A stretch of DNA of 64,000 nt from Novosphingopyxis sp965218915 (GCF_965218915.1 NZ_OZ244708.1:3224001-3288000), one strand, 5' to 3'; shown: positions 54,809 through 63,814, numbered from the stretch's first letter. Notes: generated by a model from the sequence alone, not told the origin. Translations and numbers: made by a program.

Positions 54809-55345
54809 ATGCAACGAACAGCCATCCTCATGGCCGGTCTGATCGGATCGGTGCTGCTCTTGCCCTCGGCCAGCGCGCAGGTGCTTGCCGGGCACAACAG
54901 CAACGCCCCGGTCGATTTCAACGCCGGGCGGATCGAGATTCAGGACCGTTCGGACCGGGTCGTGCTGTCGGGCGGTGTGCTGGTGACGCAGGCCGGGCTG
55001 AACCTGCGCTCGGCGCGGATGACCATCGCCTACACCAACAGCTCGGGCATCGACGTGAACCGGATCGATGCCACCGGCTCGGTCGTCATCACCAAGGATG
55101 ACGAGCGCGCCACCGGCGATGCGGCGATCTACGATCTCGACCGCCATCTGATCACGCTGGTCGGCAACGTCACGCTGACCCAACGCGGCAACCGGTTGAA
55201 CGGAGGGCGGGTGGTGATCGATCTGGATACCGGCAAGGCGGTGATCGACGGCAGCGGCGGCTCGGGCCAGCCCCCAGAGGGTATCGAAAGCGCCGGGCCC
55301 GGCCGGGTCACGGGCACTTTCACGGTGCCGCAGAAAGGCGAATGA
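54809..55345 (+). CDS. lptA: periplasmic LPS-transport protein LptA
   Basis: A 178-aa secreted protein. A signal peptide ends at A-S-A-Q. The OstA/LptA jellyroll shows D-R-S-D-R-V-V-L-S-G-G-V, then L-R-S-A-R-M-T-I, and A-T-G-D-A-A-I-Y-D-L. LptA forms the bridge carrying LPS from inner to outer membrane. It sits just after lptC, but lptB, the ATPase gene usually next, does not follow here. Confidence 0.9.
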   Translation: MQRTAILMAGLIGSVLLLPSASAQVLAGHNSNAPVDFNAGRIEIQDRSDRVVLSGGVLVTQAGLNLRSARMTIAYTNSSGIDVNRIDATGSVVITKDDERATGDAAIYDLDRHLITLVGNVTLTQRGNRLNGGRVVIDLDTGKAVIDGSGGSGQPPEGIESAGPGRVTGTFTVPQKGE

Positions 55346-55764
55346 GAGCCCCCGGTTCGTCATCAGGTGCAATATCGGGACCGATTAATCTTTTTTCGTC
55401 ATTCCAAAACCGATTTTATCCAAATTCACGATGTTGATGGTAAATCGAGCGATCCGGAAGCGAGACCCTCAAGCGGCATCGCCTGCCGCCCGGATTGGCT
55501 TCGCCGAACTAACTTTTCCAAATCAAGCGCTCCAGCTTTCAGCAACAATGATGGGCCATTGGCCAGCCTTCAGGCGTTGTGCAGCGCATTTTGATCGGAT
55601 GGGTCGAACATTTTATCCGCTTTAGCATCCGAAAATCGACTGCAGATACGTCTGACGGTCGTGACGGTCGCCAAATTTTCGAGATCTTCCGAGACCGCTT
55701 CAGAAAGATGGCTTGTAAGCTTGGTGGTTAACCGGCCATGTAAGATATGGCCAAGGGAACGAAC
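55346..55764. other. 419-bp intergenic region upstream of the FadR-type regulator
   Basis: No gene supported; AT-richer than average. It contains GTCTGAC at 55650-55656, a possible operator half-palindrome like those at 58833-58843 and 62892-62902, about 109 bp before the regulator start. GGTTAACC lies at 55728-55735. No long repeat or clear promoter was identified. Confidence 0.5.
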
Positions 55765-56508
55765 ATGACAGTTAAAAACAGAATGAAGGGTGGTGGGCGA
55801 AAAAACGAACCTTCGCATATGAAAGTGGCGGAAGACTTGGGCACTTCGATCGTGACCGGCGCGCGCGCGCCCGGCAGCCTTCTCCCGGGCGAACTGGAAC
55901 TGGCCTCTGAACTTGGCGTGTCGCGAAGCGTGGTGCGTGAGGCGCTGCGCATCTTGAGCGCGAAGGGACTTCTCGAAAGCAAACCCAAAACCGGCACCCG
56001 CGTAAGGGAACGCGAAAAGTGGAATATCCTCGACCCCTCCCTCCTCGCCTGGATGTTCGAAACCGTGCCGTCCGCCCAGTTCGTGCGCAATCTGTTCGAA
56101 CTTCGCATGATCGTGGAGCCAGCCGCTGCGGAACTGGCGGCGCGCAAGCGTTCGGCGCGGCAACTCTCGATCATGGGGCATTCACTCGAAACCATGGCTA
56201 TTCACACGCTCGCAACAGCGGAAGGACAGCTTGCCGATCAGCAATTCCATGCCGCCATCCTCGAAGCGACCGACAACGAATTGATCGTGAACCTTTCCGC
56301 CACCATCGGCGCGGCGGTTCGCTGGACCACCTTTTTCAAATATCGCAGTCTGAAGAAACCGCGCGATCCCATCGACGAACATCGCCAACTCTTTCAGGCG
56401 ATCGCCGATGGCGATGCCGATGCCGCTCGCCAGGTGGCGATCGCGCTGATCCGGCAGGCCGAAGCCGACACCGAAACGGCGTTGAATGCGGAGACTTCGG
56501 GTAACTGA
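55765..56508 (+). CDS. FadR-subfamily GntR regulator of the sugar-acid cluster
   Basis: A 247-aa protein. Residues of about 20-85 are the GntR winged helix (L-P-G-E-L-E-L-A-S-E-L-G-V-S-R-S-V-V-R-E-A-L-R-I-L). A FadR-type helical sensor domain fills about 100-235, with R-x-x-V-E-P-A-A-A-E-L and the metal/ligand His in Q-F-H-A-A-I and E-H-R-Q-L. ATG 55765 has AAGGGA 6 bp upstream and is preferred over ATG 55747. Such regulators often sense sugar acids. Its place at the start of the cluster and the matching operators point to local control. Confidence 0.88.
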   Translation: MTVKNRMKGGGRKNEPSHMKVAEDLGTSIVTGARAPGSLLPGELELASELGVSRSVVREALRILSAKGLLESKPKTGTRVREREKWNILDPSLLAWMFETVPSAQFVRNLFELRMIVEPAAAELAARKRSARQLSIMGHSLETMAIHTLATAEGQLADQQFHAAILEATDNELIVNLSATIGAAVRWTTFFKYRSLKKPRDPIDEHRQLFQAIADGDADAARQVAIALIRQAEADTETALNAETSGN

Positions 56509-56578
56509 GCTGATCCGCCGGACGACCGAACGCAAGCGCGGCAAAAGGGCGCTGCGCGCAGACCGATGAGCCGACCGG

Positions 56579-58372
56579 TCAATGGCTGTCGCGCGGAAGG
56601 CCTCGGGTCTGGACGATCCGCTGATATTTTTCCGCGCCCTCCAAGATGGCGCCCGACGCCATCTGCCCGACGACACCGCGCTGGATTTCCTGCCACGGGG
56701 TCTGGCTTTCCGGATAGGGGAAGCCGCCATCGGCGATGAGCTCGTCGCGCCGCTGCTGCAGTTCCTCGTCGCTGATCAGGATGTTCGCGCTTCGGTTGGG
56801 CAGATCGATGCGGACGCGGTCCCCGCTCCTCAGCAACGCCAGACCGCCCATCGCCGCGGCTTCCGGCGTCGCGTTCAGGATCGACGGACTGCCGCTGGTG
56901 CCCGATTGCCGGCCATCGCCGATGCAGGGGAGCGAATGGATGCCCTCCGCCAGCAATTGCACCGGGGGGCGCATGTTCACGACCTCGGCCGATCCGGGAT
57001 AGCCGATCGGTCCGGCTCCACGCATGAACAGCAGGCTCTTGTCGGTGATGCCCAGCGTAGGATCGTCGATCCGCCGGTGATACTCCTCCGGCCCGTCGAA
57101 CACGATCGCGGTTCCCTCGAACGCCTCGGGATCGTCGGGATCGGACAGATAGCGCTGGCGGAAATCGTCCGAGATCACGCTCGTCTTCATGATCGCCGCG
57201 TCGAACAGATTTCCGGATAGCACGATGAAGCCCGCCGCATGGCGGATGGGCGCGGTGAACGGATAAATGACCCGCTCGTCCTCGATCGCCACACCGGCGC
57301 AATTCTCGCCGATCGTCTTGCCGTTCACGGTCATCGCGTCGGCGGCGATAAGGTTCTGCTCGATCAGCTGTCCCATCACCGCCGGCACACCGCCCGCCCG
57401 GTAATAATCCTCGCCGAGATATTCGCCCGCCGGCTGCAGATTCACGAGCAGGGGGATGTCGTGGCCCAACCGTTCCCACTCCCCGATCGGCAGATCGACG
57501 CCGATATGACGCGCGATCGCCGCCAGATGGATCGGCGCGTTGGTCGATCCGCCGATCGCCGAGTTGACGCGGATCGCGTTGTCGAACGCGTCCTTGGTCA
57601 AAATGTCCGACGGTTTCAGATCTTCGTCGACCATCTCGACGATGCGCTTGCCGGTGCGATAGGCCGCTTCCTGGCGGTCGCGATAGGGCGCGGGAATGGC
57701 GGCCGATCCGGGCAGCGACATGCCCAGCGCCTCGGCGAGCGAGTTCATCGTGGTCGCGGTGCCCATGGTGTTGCAATAGCCGGTCGATGGGGCGGACGAT
57801 GCGACGAGCTTGATGAAGCCCTGATAGTCGATCTCTCCCGACGCCAGCATCTCGCGCGCGCGCCACACGATGGTGCCCGAACCGGTGCGCTGGCCCTTGA
57901 AATAGCCGTTCAACATCGGGCCGACCGACAGCGCGATCGCGGGGACGTTCACCGTCGCGGCGGCCATCAGCGCGGCGGGTGTGGTCTTGTCGCAGCCGAT
58001 CGTGAGGACGACGGCGTCGATCGGATAGCCGTAAACCGCCTCGACCAGCCCGAGATACGCAAGATTGCGATCGAGCCCTGCCGTCGGGCGCTTGCCCGTC
58101 TCCTGGATCGGGTGGACGGGGAATTCGATGGCGATCCCGCCCGCCTCCCGAATGCCCTCGCGCACGCGGTCCGCCAGCACCAGATGATGGCGGTTGCACG
58201 GGCTGAGATCGCTGCCGGTCTGGGCGATCCCGATAATCGGCTTATCGCTCTGCAGTTCCTCGAGCGAGAGCCCGAAGTTCATGTACCGCTCCAGATACAG
58301 CGCGGTCATGTCCGGATTGTCCGGATTGTCGAACCAGGCCCTGCTGCGCAGCTTGCCGGCGGTAGAGTTCAC
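56579..58372 (-). CDS. IlvD/Edd-family sugar-acid dehydratase
   Basis: A 597-aa iron-sulfur enzyme. Cluster cysteines are visible in S-P-C-N, T-I-G-C-D-K-T-T-P-A and G-Y-C-N-T-M-G-T-A. Acidic and Arg substrate-site blocks G-G-S-T-N and the late G-D-G-R-Q-S-G-T-S match the pentonate/hexonate branch (L-arabonate, D-xylonate or galactonate dehydratases) rather than IlvD proper. It turns an aldonate into a 2-keto-3-deoxy acid. GGAGG lies just ahead of the GTG at 58372, which is therefore taken as start. Neighbours dgoK and dgoA point to galactonate; the semialdehyde dehydrogenase points to pentonates. Substrate not fixed. Confidence 0.88.
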   Translation of the reverse strand: MNSTAGKLRSRAWFDNPDNPDMTALYLERYMNFGLSLEELQSDKPIIGIAQTGSDLSPCNRHHLVLADRVREGIREAGGIAIEFPVHPIQETGKRPTAGLDRNLAYLGLVEAVYGYPIDAVVLTIGCDKTTPAALMAAATVNVPAIALSVGPMLNGYFKGQRTGSGTIVWRAREMLASGEIDYQGFIKLVASSAPSTGYCNTMGTATTMNSLAEALGMSLPGSAAIPAPYRDRQEAAYRTGKRIVEMVDEDLKPSDILTKDAFDNAIRVNSAIGGSTNAPIHLAAIARHIGVDLPIGEWERLGHDIPLLVNLQPAGEYLGEDYYRAGGVPAVMGQLIEQNLIAADAMTVNGKTIGENCAGVAIEDERVIYPFTAPIRHAAGFIVLSGNLFDAAIMKTSVISDDFRQRYLSDPDDPEAFEGTAIVFDGPEEYHRRIDDPTLGITDKSLLFMRGAGPIGYPGSAEVVNMRPPVQLLAEGIHSLPCIGDGRQSGTSGSPSILNATPEAAAMGGLALLRSGDRVRIDLPNRSANILISDEELQQRRDELIADGGFPYPESQTPWQEIQRGVVGQMASGAILEGAEKYQRIVQTRGLPRDSH

Positions 58373-58386
58373 CTCGCCTCCCCCCC

Positions 58387-58773
58387 TCAACGATCCGTGT
58401 AGACGCGGTAGACCATGCGGTGATGATAGGGCTTGCCGGGCTCCACGCGCGCAGAGCCGAAGGTGGGCTGGTTGGACGTATCGGGAAACGGTTGCGGCTC
58501 CAGCGCGATGCCATCCCCCATGCGATAGACATGGCCCCCCTTGCCGACCAGTTCGCCCGCCAGGAAATTGCCCGAATAGAATTGCAGGCCCGGTTCGGTG
58601 CTCAGCCCTTCGCGCACGCGGCCCGAACGCCGGCTGACCGATTCAACCTGCTCCCCGCCGAACGGGATTCCAAAGGATCCGCGCTCAGCGGTGGTAACCG
58701 AAGCCATGGCGGGACTCGCAGAATAGATGGCTGCGCCGATCATCGCGGCGCGTTCGAAACTGGCTTTTATCAT
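58387..58773 (-). pseudogene. galM: galactose mutarotase (aldose 1-epimerase) with large internal deletion
   Basis: The 128-codon frame opens with a signal peptide and the N-terminal start of a mutarotase (A-E-R-G-S-F-G-I-P-F-G-G-E-Q-V). It then jumps straight to the C-terminal end, T-E-P-G-L-Q-F-Y-S-G-N-F-L then E-P-Q-P-F-P-D and H-R-M-V-Y-R. The usual protein is about 350-380 aa, so about 230 central residues, including catalytic His and most of the beta-sandwich, are missing. The frame is intact, so a short product may still be made but cannot epimerise sugar. It is the last gene region before the dehydratase. Confidence 0.82.
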
Positions 58774-58808
58774 GCTTCCCCATCCTTTTGAGCCGGTCCT
58801 TTTGGACA

Positions 58809-58843
58809 TTGACCGGTCGTATGAAACGCATATAGTCAGACAT
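58809..58843 (+). promoter_or_regulatory. predicted promoter with overlapping operator for the sugar transporter
   Basis: TTGACC at 58809-58814, a 16-bp gap, then TATAGT at 58831-58836. TAGTCAGACAT (58833-58843) overlaps the -10 and fits the FadR-type operator pattern T-n-G-T-n-n-n-A-C-n-A except in its last base. The same layout recurs before dgoK. Confidence 0.5.
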
Positions 58844-58905
58844 ATTAAGAACATGCAATAGGCTACAGCCCGGCAAATGGGCCAAGTAGCCGACATTGGG
58901 AGAAG

Positions 58906-60234
58906 ATGATGCCGGGACCGGTCGTTTCTGGGAATGGGGGCACCCCCGAGGCCAAGGTCGCCGCTGGCGGCGCGGGCTACACGAAAGCGCTGACATTGCT
59001 GGCGAGCCTCTTCTTCATGTGGGGGTTCATCACCGTCATCAACAACACGCTGCTGCCCCATTTGAAAAGCGTGTTCGACCTCAACTATACCAAGACAACG
59101 CTGATCGAATCGGTCTGGTTCATCGCCTATTTCTTCGCCTCGATTCCTTCGGCCAAGCTGATCGAGCGCATCGGTTACCAGAAATCGCTGGTGATCGGCC
59201 TGCTGATCATGGCCGCAGGTGCGCTCGGCATGGTGCTGGCGGCGAGCATCCCCTCCTACGGGGTCACGTTGATCATGCTGTTCATCATCGCCAGCGGCAT
59301 CACGCTGCTGCAGGTGGCCGCCAACCCCTATGTCGCGGTGATCGGTCCGCCGGATACCGCCTCGTCGCGGCTCAATCTGGTGCAGGCGCTCAATTCGGCC
59401 GGAACGATGCTGGCGCCTCTGTTCGGCGCCTATCTGATCCTCGGTCGGTCGAAAAGCGGCACCGCGGAGGCCGGCACCGTGTTGACTCAGGCCGAGCGTA
59501 TCGCCGACGCGCAATCGGTGATTCTGCCCTATGTGCTTGTAGCGATCGTGCTCGTCGTGCTCGCGGTTATCATCGCTCGCTTCCCGCTCCCCGCCATGGG
59601 TTCGGCCACCAGCCGCGTCGCCAAGGAGGAGCGCAAGAAGCACTCGCTGTGGAAGCACCGCAATCTGGTGTTCGGCATCCCCGCCATCTTCATCTATCTG
59701 ATCGCCGAAATCGGCGTCGCCAACCTGTTCGTGAATTTCGTCAGCCAGCCGGACATCGCCAATCTGACGCATGAGGAAGCGGGGCGCTATCTCACCTTTT
59801 TGTGGTGCGGCATGATGGTCGGCCGGTTCGCCGGTTCCGCGATCATGCAGCGCATCCCTGCCGAAACGGTGCTGGCGGCCTTTTCGATCGGCGCGTTCGT
59901 GGTGATGTTGGTGACCGTGTTCACCACCGGCCCGGTCGCGATGTGGTCGCTGATCCTAGTCGGCCTGTTCCATTCGATAATGTTCCCCACGATCTTCACG
60001 CTCGGCATCCGCGGCCTCGGCCCGCTGACCGAGGAAGGCTCGGGGCTGCTGATCATGGCGATCGCCGGCGGCGCGCTGGTGGTGGTACAGGGCTGGCTGG
60101 CCGACGCCTACGGCCTGCAGCTCTCCTTCCTGCTGACCGCCATATGCGAACTCTACATCCTGTTCTACGCGCTTTGGGGCGCAAAGGTGACGGAGCGGCT
60201 GGACGCGGCGACGATGGAGAGCACAACAGCGTGA
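58906..60234 (+). CDS. MFS sugar symporter of the FucP/GluP type
   Basis: A 442-aa twelve-helix transporter. L-F-F-M-W-G-F-I-T-V-I-N-N in helix 1 and the N-P-Y-V-A-V-I-G-P block in helix 4 are marks of the fucose/glucose-galactose (FGHS) family. It should bring glucose, galactose or a related sugar in with protons. Adjacent galactose-type genes favour galactose. GGGAGAAG is followed by two ATGs (58906, 58909). It is divergent from the mutarotase/dehydratase genes. Confidence 0.9.
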   Translation: MMPGPVVSGNGGTPEAKVAAGGAGYTKALTLLASLFFMWGFITVINNTLLPHLKSVFDLNYTKTTLIESVWFIAYFFASIPSAKLIERIGYQKSLVIGLLIMAAGALGMVLAASIPSYGVTLIMLFIIASGITLLQVAANPYVAVIGPPDTASSRLNLVQALNSAGTMLAPLFGAYLILGRSKSGTAEAGTVLTQAERIADAQSVILPYVLVAIVLVVLAVIIARFPLPAMGSATSRVAKEERKKHSLWKHRNLVFGIPAIFIYLIAEIGVANLFVNFVSQPDIANLTHEEAGRYLTFLWCGMMVGRFAGSAIMQRIPAETVLAAFSIGAFVVMLVTVFTTGPVAMWSLILVGLFHSIMFPTIFTLGIRGLGPLTEEGSGLLIMAIAGGALVVVQGWLADAYGLQLSFLLTAICELYILFYALWGAKVTERLDAATMESTTA

Positions 60235-60360
60235 CGATCACGCCCACCTGCCGGCAATTGCCGGCCGGGACGAAGCGGTCGTCACGTTCGAAGGGCTGCG
60301 TGGCGACGTCTACGAGGTGCGCATGATGATAAGTCCCAAAGCGGCGCCGCTGAACGCGAT
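60235..60360 (+). other. short coding remnant between the transporter and SMP-30 genes
   Basis: Frame 3-like reading from about 60238 gives H-A-H-L-P-A-I-A-G-R-D-E-A-V-V-T-F then V-Y-E-V-R-M-M-I-S-P-K-A-A-P-L-N-A-I, ending at TAG. It has the look of the last 40 residues of a secreted hydrolase-type protein, but no start. I treat it as a possible 3' remnant of a lost gene; it may also be chance. Confidence 0.3.
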
Positions 60361-61230
60361 TTAGGTGCGCGCCAGGGGCAAGTGCCGGCCCGGCACATCA
60401 ACATCGAAGGCAAAGACCGCGCCGGCATGCGGCTGCGCGGCGAGTGCCGCCTCATCCAGCCCGATCCGCGCCGAGGTGGCGAAGGCCGTCCTGCCATCTT
60501 TGCCGCCGAGCGCGATCTTGGTGATGTTGGCCGCGGGCAGCTCGACCTGGCGAAGCAGCGTGCCGTCCGGGGCATAGCATCGCGCACAATGGCCGCCCCA
60601 GAGCCCCACCCAGACATTGCCCGCGCTGTCCGTAGTCACGCCGTCGGGATAGCCATCTTCCGGCGCGATGCGAACGAACTCCCGCGTACCGCCGGTATCG
60701 CTGCCTGCGATCAGCGCCGCGGCATGGATCACGCCGCCGAGCGTATCGACATGATAAAGCGTCGCGCCGTCGGGCGCTATGGCCGGGCCGTTGGTGATTG
60801 GCACGGCCGGGATCGCCGACGCCTGAACGCTGTTTCCGTCCCACCGGTAGATGCGACCGGTGACCGCGCGCTCGCCATCATCCATCGAACCGAACCAGAT
60901 CATACCGTCGGGATCGACGGTCGCATCGTTCAGGCGGTTGCCGGATAAGTCCGGCTCGACATCGGCGAGATGCTGAAAATCGTCCTCGTCCGGATCGAAC
61001 CGATGCAGCCCCGTCTGCAGCCCCGCCACGAACCCGCCGCCCACAGCCGGCACCACCCAGCCGATCTGCGCCGGTGCCAGCCAGCTTCGGCTTGCCCCGC
61101 TTTCCGGATCGACCCGGTGCACATGGCGGCCCTTGATATCGACGAACCACAGGCTGTCGTCGCGCCCGTCCCAGACCGGCCCCTCGCCGAGCAGCGCGCC
61201 CCCATCCCAGACAATGCGGCCATGCCCCAT
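60361..61230 (-). CDS. SMP-30/gluconolactonase-family lactonase
   Basis: A 289-aa six-bladed propeller. Metal-binding marks are the N-terminal L-G-E-G-P-V-W (Glu), S-G-N-R-L-N-D-A (Asn), D-G-V-T-T-D and the S-A-N/x loops of the family. It hydrolyses sugar-1,5- or 1,4-lactones to the aldonate, before the dehydratase step. GGAGAGCGAG precedes ATG 61230; a longer start would lie in the divergent promoter. It is divergent from the aldehyde dehydrogenase gene. Confidence 0.9.
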   Translation of the reverse strand: MGHGRIVWDGGALLGEGPVWDGRDDSLWFVDIKGRHVHRVDPESGASRSWLAPAQIGWVVPAVGGGFVAGLQTGLHRFDPDEDDFQHLADVEPDLSGNRLNDATVDPDGMIWFGSMDDGERAVTGRIYRWDGNSVQASAIPAVPITNGPAIAPDGATLYHVDTLGGVIHAAALIAGSDTGGTREFVRIAPEDGYPDGVTTDSAGNVWVGLWGGHCARCYAPDGTLLRQVELPAANITKIALGGKDGRTAFATSARIGLDEAALAAQPHAGAVFAFDVDVPGRHLPLART

Positions 61231-61274
61231 CTCGCTCTCCCGTCTTTTTGGCCACATCATTTTCCGGCGGTGCG

Positions 61275-61319
61275 GTTGTCGCCCGTGCCTCATAGCCTTA
61301 TACGTTTAATAACTCAGAC
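61275..61319 (+). promoter_or_regulatory. possible promoter and operator upstream of the aldehyde dehydrogenase
   Basis: TTGTCG at 61275-61280, 17 bp, TTATAC at 61298-61303 gives a weak promoter. CTCAGACA at 61312-61319 resembles the GTCNGACA half of the two other operators, with one base different. The evidence is weaker than for those at 58809 and 62868. Confidence 0.28.
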
Positions 61320-61335
61320 AGAAAGGACAAGCGAC

Positions 61336-62871
61336 ATGGCCGATAGGGATCCGCAGGGAACGTTCCAGGCAGTCGAAGCGGCGACGGGCGAGGCGATCGA
61401 TCCGAGCTTCTCCCAAAGCACGGCGCAGGACGTCGATGCGGCCTGCGCCAAGGCGGCGGGCGCGTTCGATTCCTATCGCGCGATCGAACCGGACAAGCGC
61501 GCCGCTTTCCTGGAAGCGATCGGCGACGAGATCATGGCGCTGGGCGACGAACTGCTCGAACGCGCGGGGCGCGAGACCGGCCTGCCCGCCGCGAGACTGA
61601 CCGGCGAGCGCGGGCGCACGGTGGGCCAGCTCAAGCTGTTCGCCAAGACCGTGCGCGACGGCCATTGGCAGAGCGTACGGATCGATCCGGCGATGCCGGA
61701 GCGCGAACCGATGCCGCGTTCGGACCTGCGCATGCGCATGGTGCCGCTCGGCCCGGTCGCGGTGTTCGGCGCATCGAATTTTCCGCTCGCCTTTTCGACC
61801 GCCGGCGGCGACACCGCCTCGGCGCTCGCCGCCGGTTGCCCGGTGGTGGTGAAGGGCCATCCCGCGCACCCCGGCACCGACGAGATGGTCGCCGGCGCGA
61901 TCGCCGAGGCGGCACGTAAGACCGGCATGCCGGACGGGGTGTTCGGCCATGTGCGCGGCACCGGCAACGAGCTGGGAGCGGCGCTGGTGAAAGACCCGCG
62001 CATCGCCGCGGTCGGCTTCACCGGTTCGCGCGCGGGCGGGCTGGCGCTGGTCGCCGTCGCGCAGCAACGCGAGGTGCCGATCCCGGTCTATGCCGAGATG
62101 TCGAGCATCAATCCCGTGGTGCTGATGCCGCACGCGCTCAAGCAGCGCGGCGCCGAACTGGGCGCGGCGTTCGTGCAATCGCTGACCATGGGCGCGGGCC
62201 AGTTCTGCACCAATCCCGGCCTGGTCCTTGCGATCGAGGGCGAGGGCCTGGACGCGTTCGAAAGCGCCGCGAGCGAAGCGCTCGCCGGTCACGATCCGCA
62301 GCCGATGCTGACCGGCGGCATCCGCAAGGCGTTTTCGCAAGGCACGGCCAAGCTGGCGGGCCATGACGGCGTGACGGAACTGGCCGCGGGCGTTGCGGGA
62401 GACGGTATCGCGCGCGAAGCGGCACGGCTGTTCTCGGCCAGCGCTGAGGCGTTCCTGGGCGATCCGGCGCTGGGGGCCGAGGTGTTCGGCGCATCCAGCC
62501 TGGTCGTGCATTGCAAGGATGCGGGCGAGCTTCGAAAGGTGCTCGAATCGCTCGAGGGCCAGCTGACCGCCACCCTCCAGATGGACGATGCGGACACCGA
62601 CGCAGTGCGGCCGCTCATCCCCGTGCTGGAACGCAAAGCCGGGCGCATTCTCGCCAATGGCTGGCCGACCGGCGTGGAGGTCGCGACGGCGATGGTCCAT
62701 GGTGGCCCCTATCCCGCCACGTCCGATAGCCGCACTACCTCGGTCGGCACGCTCGCTATCGACCGGTTTCTGCGGCCCGTCTGCTATCAGAATCTGCCCC
62801 TGACGCTGTTGCCAGAGACCCTTCGCGATGGCACAAAACTACCAAAAATGGTGGATGGCGAGCCTGCTTGA
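61336..62871 (+). CDS. NADP-type aldehyde dehydrogenase, 2,5-dioxovalerate (alpha-ketoglutarate semialdehyde) dehydrogenase-like
   Basis: A 511-aa ALDH. The catalytic Cys lies in M-G-A-G-Q-F-C-T-N-P-G, and P-V-Y-A-E-M-S-S-I-N-P-V carries the general-base Glu. G-A-S-N-F-P-L-A-F-S-T-A-G-G-D is the substrate/cofactor block of the pentonate-pathway KGSADH subgroup. It would oxidise alpha-ketoglutarate semialdehyde from pentonates or galactarate, or an aldehyde of the sugar route. AAAGGAC precedes ATG 61336. A new promoter for dgoK starts inside its stop codon. Confidence 0.88.
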   Translation: MADRDPQGTFQAVEAATGEAIDPSFSQSTAQDVDAACAKAAGAFDSYRAIEPDKRAAFLEAIGDEIMALGDELLERAGRETGLPAARLTGERGRTVGQLKLFAKTVRDGHWQSVRIDPAMPEREPMPRSDLRMRMVPLGPVAVFGASNFPLAFSTAGGDTASALAAGCPVVVKGHPAHPGTDEMVAGAIAEAARKTGMPDGVFGHVRGTGNELGAALVKDPRIAAVGFTGSRAGGLALVAVAQQREVPIPVYAEMSSINPVVLMPHALKQRGAELGAAFVQSLTMGAGQFCTNPGLVLAIEGEGLDAFESAASEALAGHDPQPMLTGGIRKAFSQGTAKLAGHDGVTELAAGVAGDGIAREAARLFSASAEAFLGDPALGAEVFGASSLVVHCKDAGELRKVLESLEGQLTATLQMDDADTDAVRPLIPVLERKAGRILANGWPTGVEVATAMVHGGPYPATSDSRTTSVGTLAIDRFLRPVCYQNLPLTLLPETLRDGTKLPKMVDGEPA

Positions 62872-62902
62872 CAAGGCTGTAACGCCGTTTATTGTCCGAC
62901 AA
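62868..62902 (+). promoter_or_regulatory. predicted promoter with overlapping operator for dgoK-dgoA
   Basis: TTGACA at 62868-62873 (starting at the ALDH stop codon), 16 bp, TATTGT at 62890-62895. TTGTCCGACAA (62892-62902) is a perfect 11-bp palindrome fitting T-n-G-T-n-n-n-A-C-n-A, the pattern of FadR-type GntR regulators. Spacing and overlap are identical to the promoter at 58809. Confidence 0.6.
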
Positions 62903-62929
62903 ATGAACGCATCAGACGGGGAGGATCGC

Positions 62930-63814
62930 GTGCCCGCCAGCGGCGCTTACGTCGCCATCGATTGGGGAACGACCAACCGCCGCGCCTATCTGATGGGTGC
63001 GGACGGTGCGGTGCTGGACAGCGTGCGCACGGACCGGGGCGTGCTGGCCGTTGCGCCGGGGGCCTTTCCGCTGGAAGTCGCCGCGATCCGCGAGCAGATG
63101 GGGCAGCTGCCGATCCTGGCCGCGGGCATGATCGGTTCCACCCGCGGCTGGATCGACGTTCCTTATGTCGGCGCGCCCGCCGGTGCCGACGCGCTGGCCA
63201 CCGGTGCCGTGGCGGCACCCGCGAACGACATGTGGATCATTCCCGGCGTGGCCTTCACGGACGGCGATCGCTGCGACGTGATGCGCGGCGAGGAAATCCA
63301 GGTGATCGGCGCGGTCCAGGCCGGTCTGGCACCGCCGGATGCGCAGTTCTGCCAACCCGGCACGCATAACAAATGGATCGTCTGCGCGGATGGAAAGATC
63401 CTGTCCTTTGCCACCGCGTTGACCGGTGAGCTGTTCGCCCTGCTGCGCGATCACGGCATCCTGGCCGGCATGCTGAACGGTCCGATCGCCGACGGCCCCG
63501 CCTTTCGCAAGGGCGTCAATCGCGGCGCACGATCATGCGATCTCAGCGTCGCGTTGTTCGAGGTGCGCGCCGCTGTGCTGCTAGGCGAGATGAAACCCGA
63601 AGACGCCGCGGCGTTCGCGAGCGGCGTGCTGATCGGCAGCGATGTCGGCGCGCGAGACGACCTTGCCGCCGCCCCGGTCCATTTGCTCGGCTCCGGTCCG
63701 CTTGCCGAACTCTATGAGAGCGCCATCGCCATCTGCGGCGGACAGACGGTCAGGCTCGACGGCAATGCCGCCTTCGCCGCGGGCATCCACCATATCCGGG
63801 AGCTGAGATCATGA
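62930..63814 (+). CDS. dgoK: 2-dehydro-3-deoxygalactonokinase
   Basis: A 294-aa kinase from GTG 62930. It opens V-A-I-D-W-G-T-T-N-R-R, the ATP-binding signature of the DgoK family, followed by G-M-I-G-S-T-R-G-W and the C-Q-P-G-T-H-N-K-W block. It phosphorylates 2-keto-3-deoxygalactonate for DgoA. GGGGAGG lies 6 bp ahead of the GTG; an in-frame ATG at 62903 sits on the operator and is less likely. The stop overlaps dgoA (ATGA). Confidence 0.9.
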   Translation: MPASGAYVAIDWGTTNRRAYLMGADGAVLDSVRTDRGVLAVAPGAFPLEVAAIREQMGQLPILAAGMIGSTRGWIDVPYVGAPAGADALATGAVAAPANDMWIIPGVAFTDGDRCDVMRGEEIQVIGAVQAGLAPPDAQFCQPGTHNKWIVCADGKILSFATALTGELFALLRDHGILAGMLNGPIADGPAFRKGVNRGARSCDLSVALFEVRAAVLLGEMKPEDAAAFASGVLIGSDVGARDDLAAAPVHLLGSGPLAELYESAIAICGGQTVRLDGNAAFAAGIHHIRELRS

